NCBI GenBank assembly: GCA_021397835.1
Contig: JAJFZO010000575.1
Span: forward strand, 873,001-937,000
Direction of reading: 5' to 3'
DNA: 64,000 nucleotides
Source of the DNA: Moringa oleifera
Lineage: Eukaryota > Streptophyta > Magnoliopsida > Brassicales > Moringaceae
A program made the translations under genes and the position numbers. Each line of letters starts with the position of its first letter. Position 1 is the stretch's first letter. The notes under the pieces were generated by a model. It ran no database searches, was not told the origin of the DNA, and worked only from the letters and a program-made list of their open reading frames with translations. Below are positions 25,912 to 38,027 of this stretch, piece after piece.

Positions 25912-28900
25912 ATGGATGCAAAGGCTTTGGCAAAATCAAAGAGAGCGCATTCTCAACACCATAATAAAAAACCTCATTCTAGTCAAAAATCAAAAGCTCC
26001 AGCAGATAGTTCTACTGACGCTAGAAATGTAAAAAAGTCATCGATCAAGCAGGTTGGAGAGAAAACTCGTCTCTCCCAGCGTATATCTGCACTTCCATCG
26101 AATTGGGATCGCTATGAGGAAGAATTTGATTCAGATTCAAAAAATCCATCAGGGCATAGCTCAAATGTAGCCTCAGATGTTATTATGCCAAAGAGTAAAG
26201 GGGCCGATTACCAGCACCTGATTGATGAGGCTCGTTCTCAGCCTCAGTCAAATTCTTATTCAGATAGCTTGGCTTCTTTTGATGATATTCTTCCTGGTAT
26301 GTATAGAGAAGATTTAGATGCTATTTTCCTAGTTACTTATTAATATACTAGAAAATGAGGGGTCTGTTGCTATATCATACTTAATTTAATTTGAATCTGT
26401 TACCATTCCTGTGATGAAGAGTAAAACTTATAAGAGATTATGGTGAAAGTACAGAAAACATAATCTCTTTCTTTTCTGTCTGTAGCTCGAGTAATCAGAG
26501 GACTTCACAGTTTATTGACCTTATCAAAGGTTTTTTGATATTACTTAGAGTTTCTTTATCTATGAAATCCTGTTTCTCTTTTTGAGCGTAGGATCATAAT
26601 ATTATATGTATTGTTCACATCGACAAATGAAATCCCCTATTAAATGTTGTGGATCTATTTTCCTTACCTCATTTGGAAGACGAATTCTCTATTTCGTAGT
26701 TGTTTCAGGCTTGATCTCTTCTAAGAAAGAAAAAACTTTTCTGAAACTAGAGTTAGTGCTTATCTGGTCTTGGATTCATGTTCGAGTCTCTGTGTCTCTC
26801 TTTGATGAACCGGCATCATGTTATTGTTCTTGTACTGCACTTGGGGTGTGCAATTTATATACGGACAAGTAAGTGTTAGATGATACACAAAAGTATGGGA
26901 ATTATACCTGTTCAGAAAAAAGAAAAATGGTATGGGAATTATACCATGTCAGACTATCTGACTCTTCCCCACCCTCTAGTATTTGCATATGATTCTGCAT
27001 TTTGAGTTAATAGTCATTGATGTTGTTCTCTTGACACCGACTAGGCAATCTATGAGCATCACTGTCATTAGCTATGTAAACTTCTTTTTAGTGCCTGTGA
27101 GATGTTTCTATTGCATGTAGACAAGTATGTATAATTATTTCTCAAGCCATGATTATTTTGTATTAAATCCTTGGTTTATAAATATGACAGAGGAGTTCAA
27201 GCAGGGATTGGGCTCCATGCTTGCAGTTAGGGGAGAGCGCATTCTATCATGGATTGAGGATGATGATTTTCTTGTGGAAGACAGAGCAACTACAAGTCAT
27301 GAGGTAGTTTTACTACCATCATTTTGTTCATTTTTTATGCAATGAATGAGACTGATTCTTTTTCTTCAACGTTATAAAAGGAGTTAAGAGTGTTTCATTC
27401 TCAGTCCTGTCTACGTTGTTTGGAGAATATCAGATGCATTCTGTATTTCTTCCCTTATTTTGCTATTTCAGTTAATTTTAATTAGGTTCTTGAGTCCCCT
27501 TGTTGCCCTCCTAATGATTGAGGAAACATGCAGTTTAGTTCTTAAGGGTATACTTAATGGAATCTAAGGGGAAGAAATAATGCTATATGAATTTGGTGCG
27601 GAATGTTGTGGAAGAAAAAGTATAGTTGCATAATTTTGGTGGAGCTGGATCCATCAATGAAGCAGCCTCTAATTTGTGCATTATATATAATTGAATCAAG
27701 ATAGAGTGCCTGGAACTACAGGGATGGATGGCATATCATAGAGCTTCTTGATATCCTTTTAATTATAGATGGAGATTGATTTTGTTAATGTTTTCTCCTT
27801 CTCTATGTGGGAGGGGGAGTCGAGGGGGTTATATTTGGTAGTAGGTGGATCTAACATGGTGCCTGAATGTGGGTTTTGGACTCAATTGCCAGTTCCCAAG
27901 GATGAGACCTTACCACCAGATAAGGTGCGGTTCTTGGGGATGGAAGGGTGAATCAAACAGTGTTTTAACTTTTAAAATTATTATGATCTGAGTTGGTATG
28001 AGTATTCCCTGTATGCATGTGCCCTCAGACTTGCCATAACATATAGGCTTCTTGGAGTACATATGGACAGTGGGTGGCTGAGTGCATTTAATGTATGGAA
28101 TTCTGAATATGTCAGAAGGCTGTAAGAGAAATGAAAAGTATATATTAAAAGAATCACATAGGTTGAGAAAAGACAAAGATGTGCAGTACATGTAATAGGT
28201 GCTGGAAATGCTAATGTTTTTGCTAAGCATATATTGTTAAATGATGCAACCATCCTTGATACTTTATTTGAGTTTTGCTGCAAGCCACCCGCAATTCTTC
28301 GTGTCTGTTGGTTTGGATATTTGCTATCTTCTGACTCTCTTTTCCCTGTCTTTTTTCTTTGCTGATTGTACTTGCAGGCAACATTTCTCTCCCTGAATTT
28401 GCATGCTCTTGCAGAACAACTAGAAAAAGTAGACTTAGCTGAGAGGCTCTTCATTGAACCGGATCTTTTACCACCAGAGCTGGTATGTTTTCTACATTAT
28501 TTTAACATTTAAGATATGGCCTCAAAGTAAGGGTCAATTGGCAAAAGTGGTTACTAATGTGGTAAGTGTCTGGTGCATGCAGAGGATGCTATGGGGTTTG
28601 GTACCTCATTTGTACTTTTTATATACCTTCTTCTAAGATGGACACTTTTAGAAAATTGAAATTAGTACTTGAGAGATTACATCTTGAAATGTGATCTGAA
28701 CCTATCTTTATCTTTTTGTCTTTTAAATTATTGTCAAATATTTAGATCAGTTATGTCATCTTGATATCTTTAGTAGCTTAGTAAGTATTTGGCCATTCAA
28801 TCATTCAGCTCTAGGTTTGAATGGTAATAAAATGAGGTTATGTTGGTAGTCCATTTGTGCATTACTGTCTCATAGCATATAATATTTGAAGTGACACCTT

Positions 28901-29623
28901 AGATGCCATATGTGACAGGGTGCAGAGGGATCAAAAGCAAGCTGCAATCAAGAATTGGAGCAGTTGCAAACCACAGCAGAGAGCAGTGCAGCCACAAGAA
29001 TGTCCGAAGAAATTCCTGTGCATGATTTTGCTGACAAGGTTAAGATTGCAGACAAAGATATTGAATCCACGTCACATGTTTCTGGTAGTGAACATGTGGA
29101 ATCAGCAATTTCGAATCCTGTGTCAAATTTGGTGAATGAAGTTAAGGATAATGCAACTTCCATGCAGTTTGTGGAATCTAGTCAAAGCAGGGCACAAAAG
29201 TCCACCGAACAATTTAATGTGAAATCTGTCACAACCTCAGAGAAGAAACTTTCAACATTTGAGGCAACAGCTGCAGAAGCTGAGCTGGATATGCTTCTCG
29301 AATCATTAAGTGAGACCAAGGTTAACGATGCCTCTGACTTCAAAACTGGAACTCCTTTCACTCACATCTGGAACCAGCCTTCCAGGTCTCTGCCTCAACA
29401 TTTAGAAAAAGGCCTGGATTCATCTAAAACTGCACCTACTACTGCCATTTTGGAAGATGTACTTGATGATTTACTGGAAAAGACATCCAGGCCAGGGAAC
29501 CAAAATGGTATATCTGAACCTCAGGAAGTGAAGGCTGTAGCACATGAGATTCAACCCTCGCGTAACTCTGTCACAAAGTCGAAAGTGTTGGATGATTTTG
29601 AATCATGGTTAGATACAATATGA
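25912..29623 (+). CDS. Conserved plant protein of unknown function (435 aa)
   Basis: Four exons join in frame: 25912-26296, 27191-27303, 28378-28482 and 28919-29623. The N-terminus is basic and hydrophilic (MDAKALAKSKRAHSQHHNKK), followed by SALPSNWDRYEEEFDSDS and a block SKGADYQHLIDEARSQ. Exons 2-3 hold the most ordered segment: GSMLAVRGERILSWIEDDDF, then LNLHALAEQLEKVDLAERLF and IEPDLLPPEL. The last exon is a Ser/Thr/Glu-rich, probably disordered tail. It ends with two short acidic helix-like repeats (AELDMLLESLSETK; LEDVLDDLLEKT) and VLDDFESWLDTI. There is no signal peptide or membrane segment. I recognise it only as a plant protein sometimes labelled dentin sialophosphoprotein-like because of its composition; the function is unknown. 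A 5'-UTR intron from 24886 (CCAG/GTGCAA) to 25853 (TTCACAG) is likely. Confidence 0.82.
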
Positions 29624-30654
29624 TGGTTGCTTGTAAACTAGTCTGCTCCTGAATCATTGTATTATACTTCTCAAGAAATGGCATTGCTCAAGTTATTTAT
29701 GTTCTGGCCAAGCAATGCCCGACAGAGGCATTTCTGGACAGATGATTCTCTCGCTTGAGTTATGTTACATTTGTGCATATATAAATGTATCCCAAAGTGT
29801 CACTAGCCATCTTGGTAAATGTTTACCATATTTTCATACCAAGCATGTATCCTCTAACTATTTATTTTATGTTTGAATAAGGTCAGAAAAAGATGAGCAG
29901 AAGAACCAAACATATACGGCCAAGACGCACTGAAGCTTGTTAGGTGCTTAGTCATCCAGCAATCCCATGGGACAAAAAGAAAGCCTGTTTTTTAATCTTT
30001 AAAATAACTTACAGATGTTTCTGTTCATTTTGTAATTCTTTTTACTACAGATTATAATTAATACGTGGGAATTAACCAAGATGTCAATCTTTGCTGATAA
30101 TTTTACTAATTTGAAAAGAATATATATATACGCACATATATATATATGTACTTTAAAATTAAAATGATGTAAGTCTCGAGTCATCTTATCTGGATCAAAG
30201 CTTCCTATAACTCACTCTGTCTTTAAAGCTACTAAAAGAAAAAATCATGGAACATAGCTGGATACAGCTATTCATTTTTTTTTTTTTAATGGCGAAAGTT
30301 GGTCAACAGAGACAGAAAGTCATCCAAGCTCATGAAAGAGAGGAAGGGCCTTCATGATCTTTCTAATGAATCTACACATCCCATCCTTGTTAATCTCAAA
30401 GAAAACTTGCAGAGGAAGGAAAAGGGCATAAGAAGTTCAGCAAAATCTGCTTTCATTTTGTTTCTTTCGATCTATAACAAAAATTATACATTTCCACTTC
30501 TAGGAATAACCAAAAAAAATTGTTTTTTGATCTTCCTTTTCATCACTACAACATACCCAGCTGTTAGATCATCATCAAAGCCTATAATCCAAAAAGAGAC
30601 AGAAAGTGTGGGGAAGGAGGAGGGGGAGGAGAGGAGGAGGAGGACCTTCATGAA
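29624..30654. other. Convergent intergenic DNA
   Basis: 3' ends of the 435-residue protein gene (+) and the glutaredoxin gene (-). It includes a short TA-rich run at 30120-30150. A 137-codon frame at 30299-30712 (+) overlaps the glutaredoxin end and lacks any signature. Confidence 0.5.
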
Positions 30655-31098
30655 TCAAAGCCACAAGGCTCCAGCTTCTTTCAAGAGAGGAACCAACTCT
30701 CCAGTAATATGAGCAGCCATAACCCTGTCCAATCCACCAAACAATCTCCCTCCAATAAACACAGCTGGGAATTGTACCTCCTTCCCATTTCCATCCCATT
30801 TTCTGGCACCACCGATCATCTCCAGCTCACCCAAAACACCAAACTCATCTTCCTCATCAATCTCATACACCGCCGGGTTCACGCCTTGACCCAGCAGCAG
30901 CCGCCTCACCACGTGGCCCATGCAGCACCCCCGCCTCGCGAACACTATCACGGCATTCTCCGAAACCATATTGCTCATGTTCTCCGACTCCGACGAACCT
31001 TTGGGCAGTGGGGGCTTGTTGTGACTTCCTGGCGATGGGTTCAGAGTGTTGTTCGTGTAAATGGGTCGCCAAGACTTGTAGGGTATCGCCTGTTGCAT
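30655..31098 (-). CDS. CC-type (ROXY/class III) glutaredoxin
   Basis: This is a single-exon frame of 147 residues starting at the ATG at 31098. A variable N-terminal ~50 residues precede the thioredoxin fold: AVIVFARRGCCMGHVVRRLL, then VYEIDEEDE, then FPAVFIGGRLFGGLDRVM. The C-terminus is ALWL. The ALWL end and adjacent CC mark the land-plant CC-type group, whose members bind TGA bZIP factors and recruit repressors in flower development and in salicylate/jasmonate crosstalk. The active site reads CCMG, where most members have CCMC or CCMS/CCLC, so the fourth position carries Gly. A TATA box (TATATAAA on the minus strand, + strand near 31175-31184) lies about 80 bp upstream. It is most like the GRXC9/GRXC10 subgroup, but that placement is tentative. 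Confidence 0.9.
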   Translation of the reverse strand: MQQAIPYKSWRPIYTNNTLNPSPGSHNKPPLPKGSSESENMSNMVSENAVIVFARRGCCMGHVVRRLLLGQGVNPAVYEIDEEDEFGVLGELEMIGGARKWDGNGKEVQFPAVFIGGRLFGGLDRVMAAHITGELVPLLKEAGALWL

Positions 31099-31899
31099 GG
31101 TGATCACACAAGAGAAAGAAACCAAGGGGATTTGCCGTGAATATCTGCGTGTGTCCGTGTTGTCTAGTGTCTAGGTTTATATAGAAAACCGCATTTAATT
31201 GAGGTAAGGTGGGATCAAAGAAGAGAAAGAGAGAGTTTGAAAGGGTCAGTGCGTCAACGGCAGTTAGGCTTTGTTTTTTTTTTTTTTTGAATTACGCGCT
31301 GTTTTGGTTAGTGGCTTACGTTGATATTGCGTCACTCTGTTTGGTTCTTTTCCTGTTCGTCCTGTCCGCCGGCGTGGCCCATCACCTAATGCTGCCGTCT
31401 CAATTCTACCATAACCCAACCTTTCTCTCTCTGTCTCTCTCGCTTTAATTAAGGTATGCGTTCGATGTTGTTGATCCAAGTTGTTAATAGAGACTGTACA
31501 GAAATGTGATGAAAAGGAGACAAAAGAAAATATGGGTGTGGTTGTGATCTCATGATCTATGATATTGTGACGTTTACCAAAGTTTAAAGAAACCAAAACG
31601 TCGATTGCATTATATACGCATAGTTGCGCATGTAAGAATGACAATTTCCACGTTACCTACACACACGCATACGTAAATTTGGTTTAATTAACGCGGTCTT
31701 TCCACGCCTCTATTGCTTTACCATGCCCCATTGACTGTTGACTTCTCATAATTTAACTAATACGAACTTCACCAAATTCTACTAACAATGGTAGGGTTCC
31801 CAAATATTTAATTCATAAAATTGACAAAATTAATCTGTCTAAGTGAAAAATATAATCTGATATTCATTTGACGTGAGATCGACCTTTTTTTTTTTTTTG

Positions 31900-32410
31900 G
31901 GACAAAAAGAGAGGTGATGTTATAATTTTTTCATCTAACTTAATATATATAAGTTTTTTGCAATCTAAGACATTTTGCACTCTCCTGTAAATGTCAACAA
32001 AATAATAATAATAATCAGATTTTAATTTAGATACCAAAATATCAATTGATTCAATTTTAATTTAGTTTAATTTAAATTTTATCAAAAAATTTTAAAGTTG
32101 AAAATACTTAAATTGAAAATTTCATATGATACACTTTGACTAAAAACTTTTCAAACATAAAAAAATTATTCAATTAAACATCATAAAAAATTTTAATACT
32201 AAAAATATGTTTTTAATTTTATATTATCAAAATTTTAATACATTTTATAAAAATAACAGATAAATAAAAAATTATTTAACTTATTTAACTTATTTTAAAA
32301 TATTTTTTAATAACAAAATATTAATATTTTTATAATTATTTAAATTAAAATGTAAATTAAATTAAAAATATATTAAATTTTGGTTAAATTTTAAATATTT
32401 AACGAAAGAA
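31900..32410. repeat. AT-rich low-complexity block
   Basis: About 500 bp of nearly pure A/T, with many aaattt and tttaatta words and no terminal repeats seen. Confidence 0.55.
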
Positions 32411-32616
32411 AAAGCATCTTTTTAAAGGTTGCAAGTCGTAATATGTTGCATTTAATTGTTGCCATTATCTGCATCGTTTGAACTCAGCGACATTCTTGGA
32501 GCAGACAAAAGAACAGCTGGCAGACGGTGCGCGAAGCCTGCGTCAGCTAGAGGACAACTTGCGGTCTCACCCCACGCATGTATCAAGCGCGTGATGTGAG
32601 TCACTTAGGGGCCCAC

Positions 32617-32730
32617 CACGTGGAGAAATATTTATAGCCAGACTAATTATGACCAATCACCGTCACCACGTCACATGAGCATGAAAGTCCTGTGTTATGA
32701 TGTTAGCATGACGTGGACACTCCCACGTGT
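32617..32730 (+). promoter_or_regulatory. Cluster of four ACGT (G-box/ABRE-like) elements with TATA-like word
   Basis: CACGTG at 32617-32622, CCACGTCA at 32667-32674, TGACGTGG at 32709-32716 and CCACGTGT at 32723-32730, with TATTTATA at 32629-32636. These are typical bZIP/bHLH sites. No gene is called on either side within 650 bp, so the target is unknown. Confidence 0.5.
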
Positions 32731-33383
32731 CTCAAGCATAATTGGCCTCTCTCATCAGGTGCTTCGCGGCACACCATATAGCTACTTCCCTCTAACGACT
32801 CGTTCACCATTTACTATGCAAAAGAAGCCGACCAATCGGGCCTGCTATGTCCCATTGGACCAATCGGGTCGTCTTTGGTCGACCCAATGGTGTGTTCACT
32901 TGAGCCCATTCATCCATGGATGGTAGACCCGTTTACCTGATCTGTCAAAGAATAAGATCAAGCAGCGGCCATTCCCTGACAAAAGGCCTGCAAATCAGAA
33001 TCACATAGGAGGCTAGGGTTGCCTGTAAAAATATTTAAAACCCCCCAAATTCCGCACTCTCCTGTTAAATTATAAATAAACAGCCACAAATGCACATTTA
33101 TATTAAAATTACCTCAAGGAACACAGAAAGAAGAAGCTGAAGTAGACAAAGACATTTATGAGTACATTTATGTATCCAAGAGCTTTTGCGCCTCAATTAA
33201 AAAGTTCCAAACTCTTAACAGAAGAGTTGATTGTGGTTGACAATTATCAATTTAAGAGGTTATTTCACTTGCTACAAAGGATCCACAGGAAGGTCAAAAT
33301 AACCATTTACTTCATCCACAGCTCAGTTTTTGAGGAAGTACTCAGGGCACAATGACAGAAGAAACAAAAATGGACGAGGGAGC

Positions 33384-35765
33384 TTATTTCTTTGCAACCT
33401 CCAAATTCAACTCCTGAAGGTTCAGTAACAAATCATCTGAACTCAAGAAAACTTTGTTGGCTGAATTGGAAATCGTCTGTGCAATCTCTCTGGCAGCTTC
33501 GATCTTCCTCAGTGTGATAAATGCTGGATTGTTGGCAATAGCTTGACCAATGAGCTGGGCACTCTTGGCCTCTCCCTGTAAACCACACACAGAAATAATA
33601 CTTCGAATTCAGAATCATGAAATCCCTTAAATCAAAGGAGAAATAAAAACCATGCCACAGAAGTATAGGGCACTGGTAAGAGAGCATAATATGCAGAAGC
33701 ATTCAGTAGAATACCCAGTTGCACCAGTACCAGCAGCATTCAGTAGTAATTTTAAATATCTAAATTATTCCTCGCTGGCAAACAGAGCAGATCTATTAAC
33801 CTACTCATTCATCAACAATTAAGCAAGCAATTTGCACCAAACTGTGAAGCAAAATCTATTTGAGAATTAGGAATTTTCAGACCTGGGCTCGGATAACAGC
33901 ACTTTTCTTATCCTGTTCAGCTTTTTCCACAATAAATTTCGCCCTCTCAGCTTCTTGTGCAGCCACCTGCTTGGCCTCAATAGCAGCCGTAAATTCTTTT
34001 CCAAATGTCAGGCTTGTGATAGACACATCATCTAGTGCAATGTTAAAATTGGCTGCTCTCTCTGTCAAGATCTTCCGTATCTCCCTACTCACAGCCTAAA
34101 ACCAACATCTTAAATTCCAACCATAATTATGCACGGAGAATTGCAAGTAATAACAGGCCGCATTACCTACCTCTCTCTGAGTAATGAGTTGGCTGGCATT
34201 GTACTGAGCAACCACAGCTTTCAAAGTTTCATGAATAATAGACGGCAGAACTCTTTCACTATAGTTCTCCCCAAGGGTACGATAAATGGTAGGTAACTGA
34301 TCAGCCATGGGGCGTGTAAGAACTCGAAGTGCAATCTTCACCTGCACAGCCATATAGTAAGATTAGAAGAATCAATAGCACATCAAAGATTTCCAACCCC
34401 CCCTCCTCCCCATAAGGAACCACAAAGTTACCGGATAAAGATATTTCATCTTTTAGCAGATCCAATAACTAGAGATCATCAGAAAAGGCCTCCCTATAAA
34501 CTGGCTGAGTACAATTTCTTAAATGAGGGAATAGAGAAAATTACTTAAATTTGTGAATATGTGAATAGGGCTTTGACATGGATAAGGTATACTAGGATTT
34601 GGTTGCTTCCATTATTTGGCAAAAAAATACAAGAAAACAGAAAGACCATTACTTGTCATTTTCCTTTTGTCAGACATCGACAAGACAAATCTGTATCAAC
34701 TTAATACTCTACAAAATAATCTTAGGCAATCCAAGGAAGAGACTTTATCTTTCACCAAATTTAAGATGATGAAACATGCCCCAGTCTCTATTACATCACC
34801 TAATGCTAGAATATTTTATGTTTTCTGATAGAATGCCAGAATATTTTCTGAAGAAATTCAGAATGGAAAATGCAGATTTACCATCTGGAGATCACGGCTC
34901 CCAGAAGTACTCTCCACAAGATATGGTCGTGCACGAACATCATAGATGATCGGCCTCTCAAACCATGGAACCATAAGGTGTGTTCCCTCAGGGTAAACCT
35001 GCATGTTCAAATCGTAAGCACATTCAATGCAAAAATTGAAACCAAAGTGAAATAGCACATAATTTCACAGTTTTAAAGGTTTCCGGAATAGATGTTATTT
35101 GATGGATTCAAATATAGGTATTAAAAACATGTTGTAAGGCCACTAGCACATCAAAGTTCTGGACCAACCCAAACAATCCACTACCTCACAGCCATTCCAT
35201 TTGAGAGACTGGAAGGAGTAACGCCACTATCCCAAAACCACTATCATGCCTTCAAAGGAGAACAATGATGCAATAACAAAAGTAATATCTTGAAACCCTG
35301 CTGACTACTTGCTGGAAACAAAAATCTACTGCAATCTACTCACAGGTCTGCCCAAAGCTTTCTTCACTCGCACACAAGAATTCAGGGCAACCACCCAACT
35401 CACAACAAAAATCACAGCACATGGACACTGTTGTCACTGGAAGTTATTTTCCAAAAGCTAAACAATTTTCATAAAAGTTTTGAAGTTTTCCCAATTGTAT
35501 TAATTAAAACATTGAATCTGCACAAATAAAACAATAGTTTTCCAGTAACTATGATATCACAAGCAAATCTGTCAGAAAATACGCTAACCTTCTCCTTGAT
35601 ACCAGCTAAACGGTTGAACATTATGGCTCGATGCCCTCCTTCAACATTGTAGAGACTGTTAGCAACTGCATATACACCAAGCCCACCAATGACACCCAGC
35701 TTAATTAAGGCAGAAGCAGCACCACCACCTGGAACCTTGGGAACTTTGACGTTGTTGAAATTCAT
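33384..35765 (-). CDS. Prohibitin, mitochondrial (PHB2-type, as Arabidopsis PHB1/2/6)
   Basis: Five exons join in frame: 35765-35589, 34998-34882, 34341-34171, 34095-33883 and 33575-33384, giving 289 residues. The N-terminus [15 protein letters not shown] is followed by a hydrophobic anchor ([19 protein letters not shown]), then the SPFH/band-7 domain: [32 protein letters not shown] and the [12 protein letters not shown] region. A helical coiled-coil follows ([20 protein letters not shown]). Prohibitins form ring complexes of two subunit types in the mitochondrial inner membrane and act as chaperone scaffolds. The length and N-terminus fit the type II subunit. A 5'-UTR intron is likely, from a donor at 36874-36873 to an acceptor just before the ATG. 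The promoter has a telo-box and TGGGCC words. Confidence 0.95.
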
Positions 35766-36874
35766 GTTCCTAAATGCTCAGAATTTATGCAACTTAGATA
35801 TTGATGTATAATCTAATAGAAGTCAAAACAGAAATAAAAGCTACTCATCCATGACACTTTGAAAAGCATGAAACAGCAGTGAGCACCGGAAAGGAAGTCA
35901 AAGAAATTAGTACAACAAGGCAAAGAAGAAGGCAAGCTACTAATAACCAAGTCAGTATTCTGAATACAGACCACTTTAAAATGTTCCATCCTCAAATGTT
36001 CCTTGACTCTATCCAGCACTTAATAATTCTCAGAAAGAAGAGAATTAATCTAGTCTTCTGCACTGCACACCCTACTTCTCAAAATGCATAAAAAAAAAAA
36101 TTGTCTCCATTCTTTACTTTTCATAAGAAGAGCAAAATAAAATTTTGATAAAATTTTCAAGTGTACAGAACATGGACACAGAAAACAAAACATGTTTTCT
36201 TCACATTCATAACCACGAATTGATGGTGATTTATGTCAATCATATATCTACTGAAGCTCATTGATATGAATCAGTCAACCAGTCAATATCCATAATTGAT
36301 TAGGCAGCTTGGCAAAATATTTCAATTCTTCAGCATCAACCACATGAACTCAAGAAGTTAAGTGATGCACAAACACCAATTCTTCAAAATATGTTGTCAC
36401 AAACTTTTAAATGAAAATAACCCTTACCTACACAATGAATGAGAACAATTACTGGCACTTGAGAACATACTTGTAAAATATACCAATACCAACCCAAAAT
36501 CTATTCTACTATGCAAAATTACTTAAAATGTCAACAAATTCCAGCCAGCAAAGACAAATCTTAACACTGAAAAAACCCTGGCTTGGTTGTCAAGGAAACC
36601 GAAGGAGAAGGAGAAAGGGAAACCAGTAGATTCTCGTACCCCATAACATTAACAAATAATTACACAAACAAAAATACCTCCACTAGGTCAACTTTTTGAT
36701 ATGTTTTTCCTTCGAAAATGAAAATCCCCAAACTCAAACTTAGCTATGATACCCAAGATGCCAAGGTCTCGTGTCCCTCAAAAATTGCTCGGCAAACAAA
36801 CAGAAGAAAACACTATGGAGCAGATCCAGAAATGAGGAACCCAATAAATAATGAGGAAATGAAGAGAAGTGTAC
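35766..36874 (-). other. 5'-UTR intron of prohibitin gene (inferred)
   Basis: A GTAC donor follows TGTAAG at 36875 on the minus strand, and a CATTTAG acceptor stands a few bases before the prohibitin ATG. Nothing coding is visible between them. The intron would be about 1.1 kb. Confidence 0.55.
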
Positions 36875-36933
36875 CTTACAGTCTTTAAATTCCTTAGAGC
36901 CAAAGAGTAAACGGGAGAAGAAGAATCAGGGTC

Positions 36934-37082
36934 TAGGGTTTATAGTGGCAGAGAGCGAAAGAGAGGGTTTAGACTCCAGAGTTTATAAGAGACGTTGAGG
37001 TTTGGCTACCCTGGGCCATCGGGCCGGCGTGGGTATCCTGTACAGATCGCGGATTCGGCCTTAGGTCCTTAAGTTAGGCCCA
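36934..37082 (-). promoter_or_regulatory. Prohibitin promoter: telo-box, TATA-like and site II elements
   Basis: AAACCCTA (telo-box) on the minus strand at 36941-36934, a TTATAA word at 36983-36989, TGGGCC at 37012-37017 and GGCCCA at 37077-37082. The telo-box plus site II combination is known from plant genes for mitochondrial and ribosomal proteins, which fits prohibitin. Confidence 0.55.
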
Positions 37083-38027
37083 GACTCATGATCATAAACT
37101 CACAGAAGTGAAAAATCAAAATAAGATTAACAGGGAAATAACCTAAAATTTTCTTTTAAAGGTATCACATCCACTTCATTTCTTCAAATAATTTCCCTTT
37201 GAAAATAAATTTCCAAATAATGTCAAGCTTTCACTGTACCCTTATTTCTCACCATGTCTGATTGATCATATTAGCTGCTGAAAGGCATAAAGAGGTAAAA
37301 ACAATAATATTTCATGAAAATGGGTGCCACCTATTTGTTATGAAAATCGTCAAACTCTTCTTACTGATTCAATCAATAAAGATTAAACATATTATACCTA
37401 ATATTAAAAATGCCCTTAATCAACGCGTTAAATTAATTTGTTTGTCTTCTGCCTGTATATATATATATATAGATACTAATTACCCACTTGTGAAGAGCTC
37501 AAGTTGACCAAAAGAGAGATCTGAAGGTGAGATTGGATTGTTTGCGTTTTGATTAAACTGCCAATGCTTTAATAATTAGGCCGTCTTTAAGTCTTAACTC
37601 ATGAGCTGGAGGCCAGTCTGTCCGTTCTTTCAAGTTTGTCTTAGACTTTGCAATTTGTATCATATTCTAATGTCTGCTAGTGCTTTGTTTTCTGTATACC
37701 GTGTTCCAGCTGAAATGCAGTGCGTTGTTCTGTCTGCCGTGTTCCAGCTGAAAAGCACACTACAGACATGGAAGAGCAAGAAATTACTAAGAGAAGGAGG
37801 CTTGAAAGCTTAAAATGTGAAACTCATAATATGATCATTACAATTAAAACAATGAAGGGAACAAAGGAATTACAGTCCCATAAGGAAAAAGACATGGATG
37901 CGAGCAAGAAGAATCTCAAGTACACATTACTGTTATATGCAAGCCCCATCTAGCATCTTATCCCTTGAAAACGAAAAAAAAAGTAAGAAAGAAAGAGCAA
38001 ACAGTGGCCATTCATATTCTGCTCAAC
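37083..38027. other. Intergenic, no gene seen
   Basis: This lies between the prohibitin promoter and the 3' end of the FLA gene. It contains a 17-bp direct repeat (ccgtgttccagctgaaa at 37699 and 37737) and a short TA run near 37460. The small frames here have no signature. Confidence 0.5.

Larger units (their letters stand above)
31099..33383. other. Intergenic with AT-rich block and G-box cluster
   Basis: This holds the glutaredoxin promoter, an AT-rich low-complexity block (about 31900-32410), then a GC-richer island (32460-33000) with four ACGT-core elements and a TATA-like word. No exon with a known signature was found. An 83-codon frame at 32675-32926 (+) is the only candidate product. 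Confidence 0.5.

Noticed and set aside
30299..30712. 137-codon plus-strand frame near the glutaredoxin
   Set aside because: It overlaps the 3' end of the glutaredoxin gene on the other strand and has low-complexity content.
31264..31644. 126-codon minus-strand frame upstream of the glutaredoxin
   Set aside because: Composition is odd, it runs through a poly-T/poly-A stretch, and no family is recognised.
37699..37760. 17-bp direct repeat ccgtgttccagctgaaa
   Set aside because: It is short, isolated and without other features, probably a chance local duplication.
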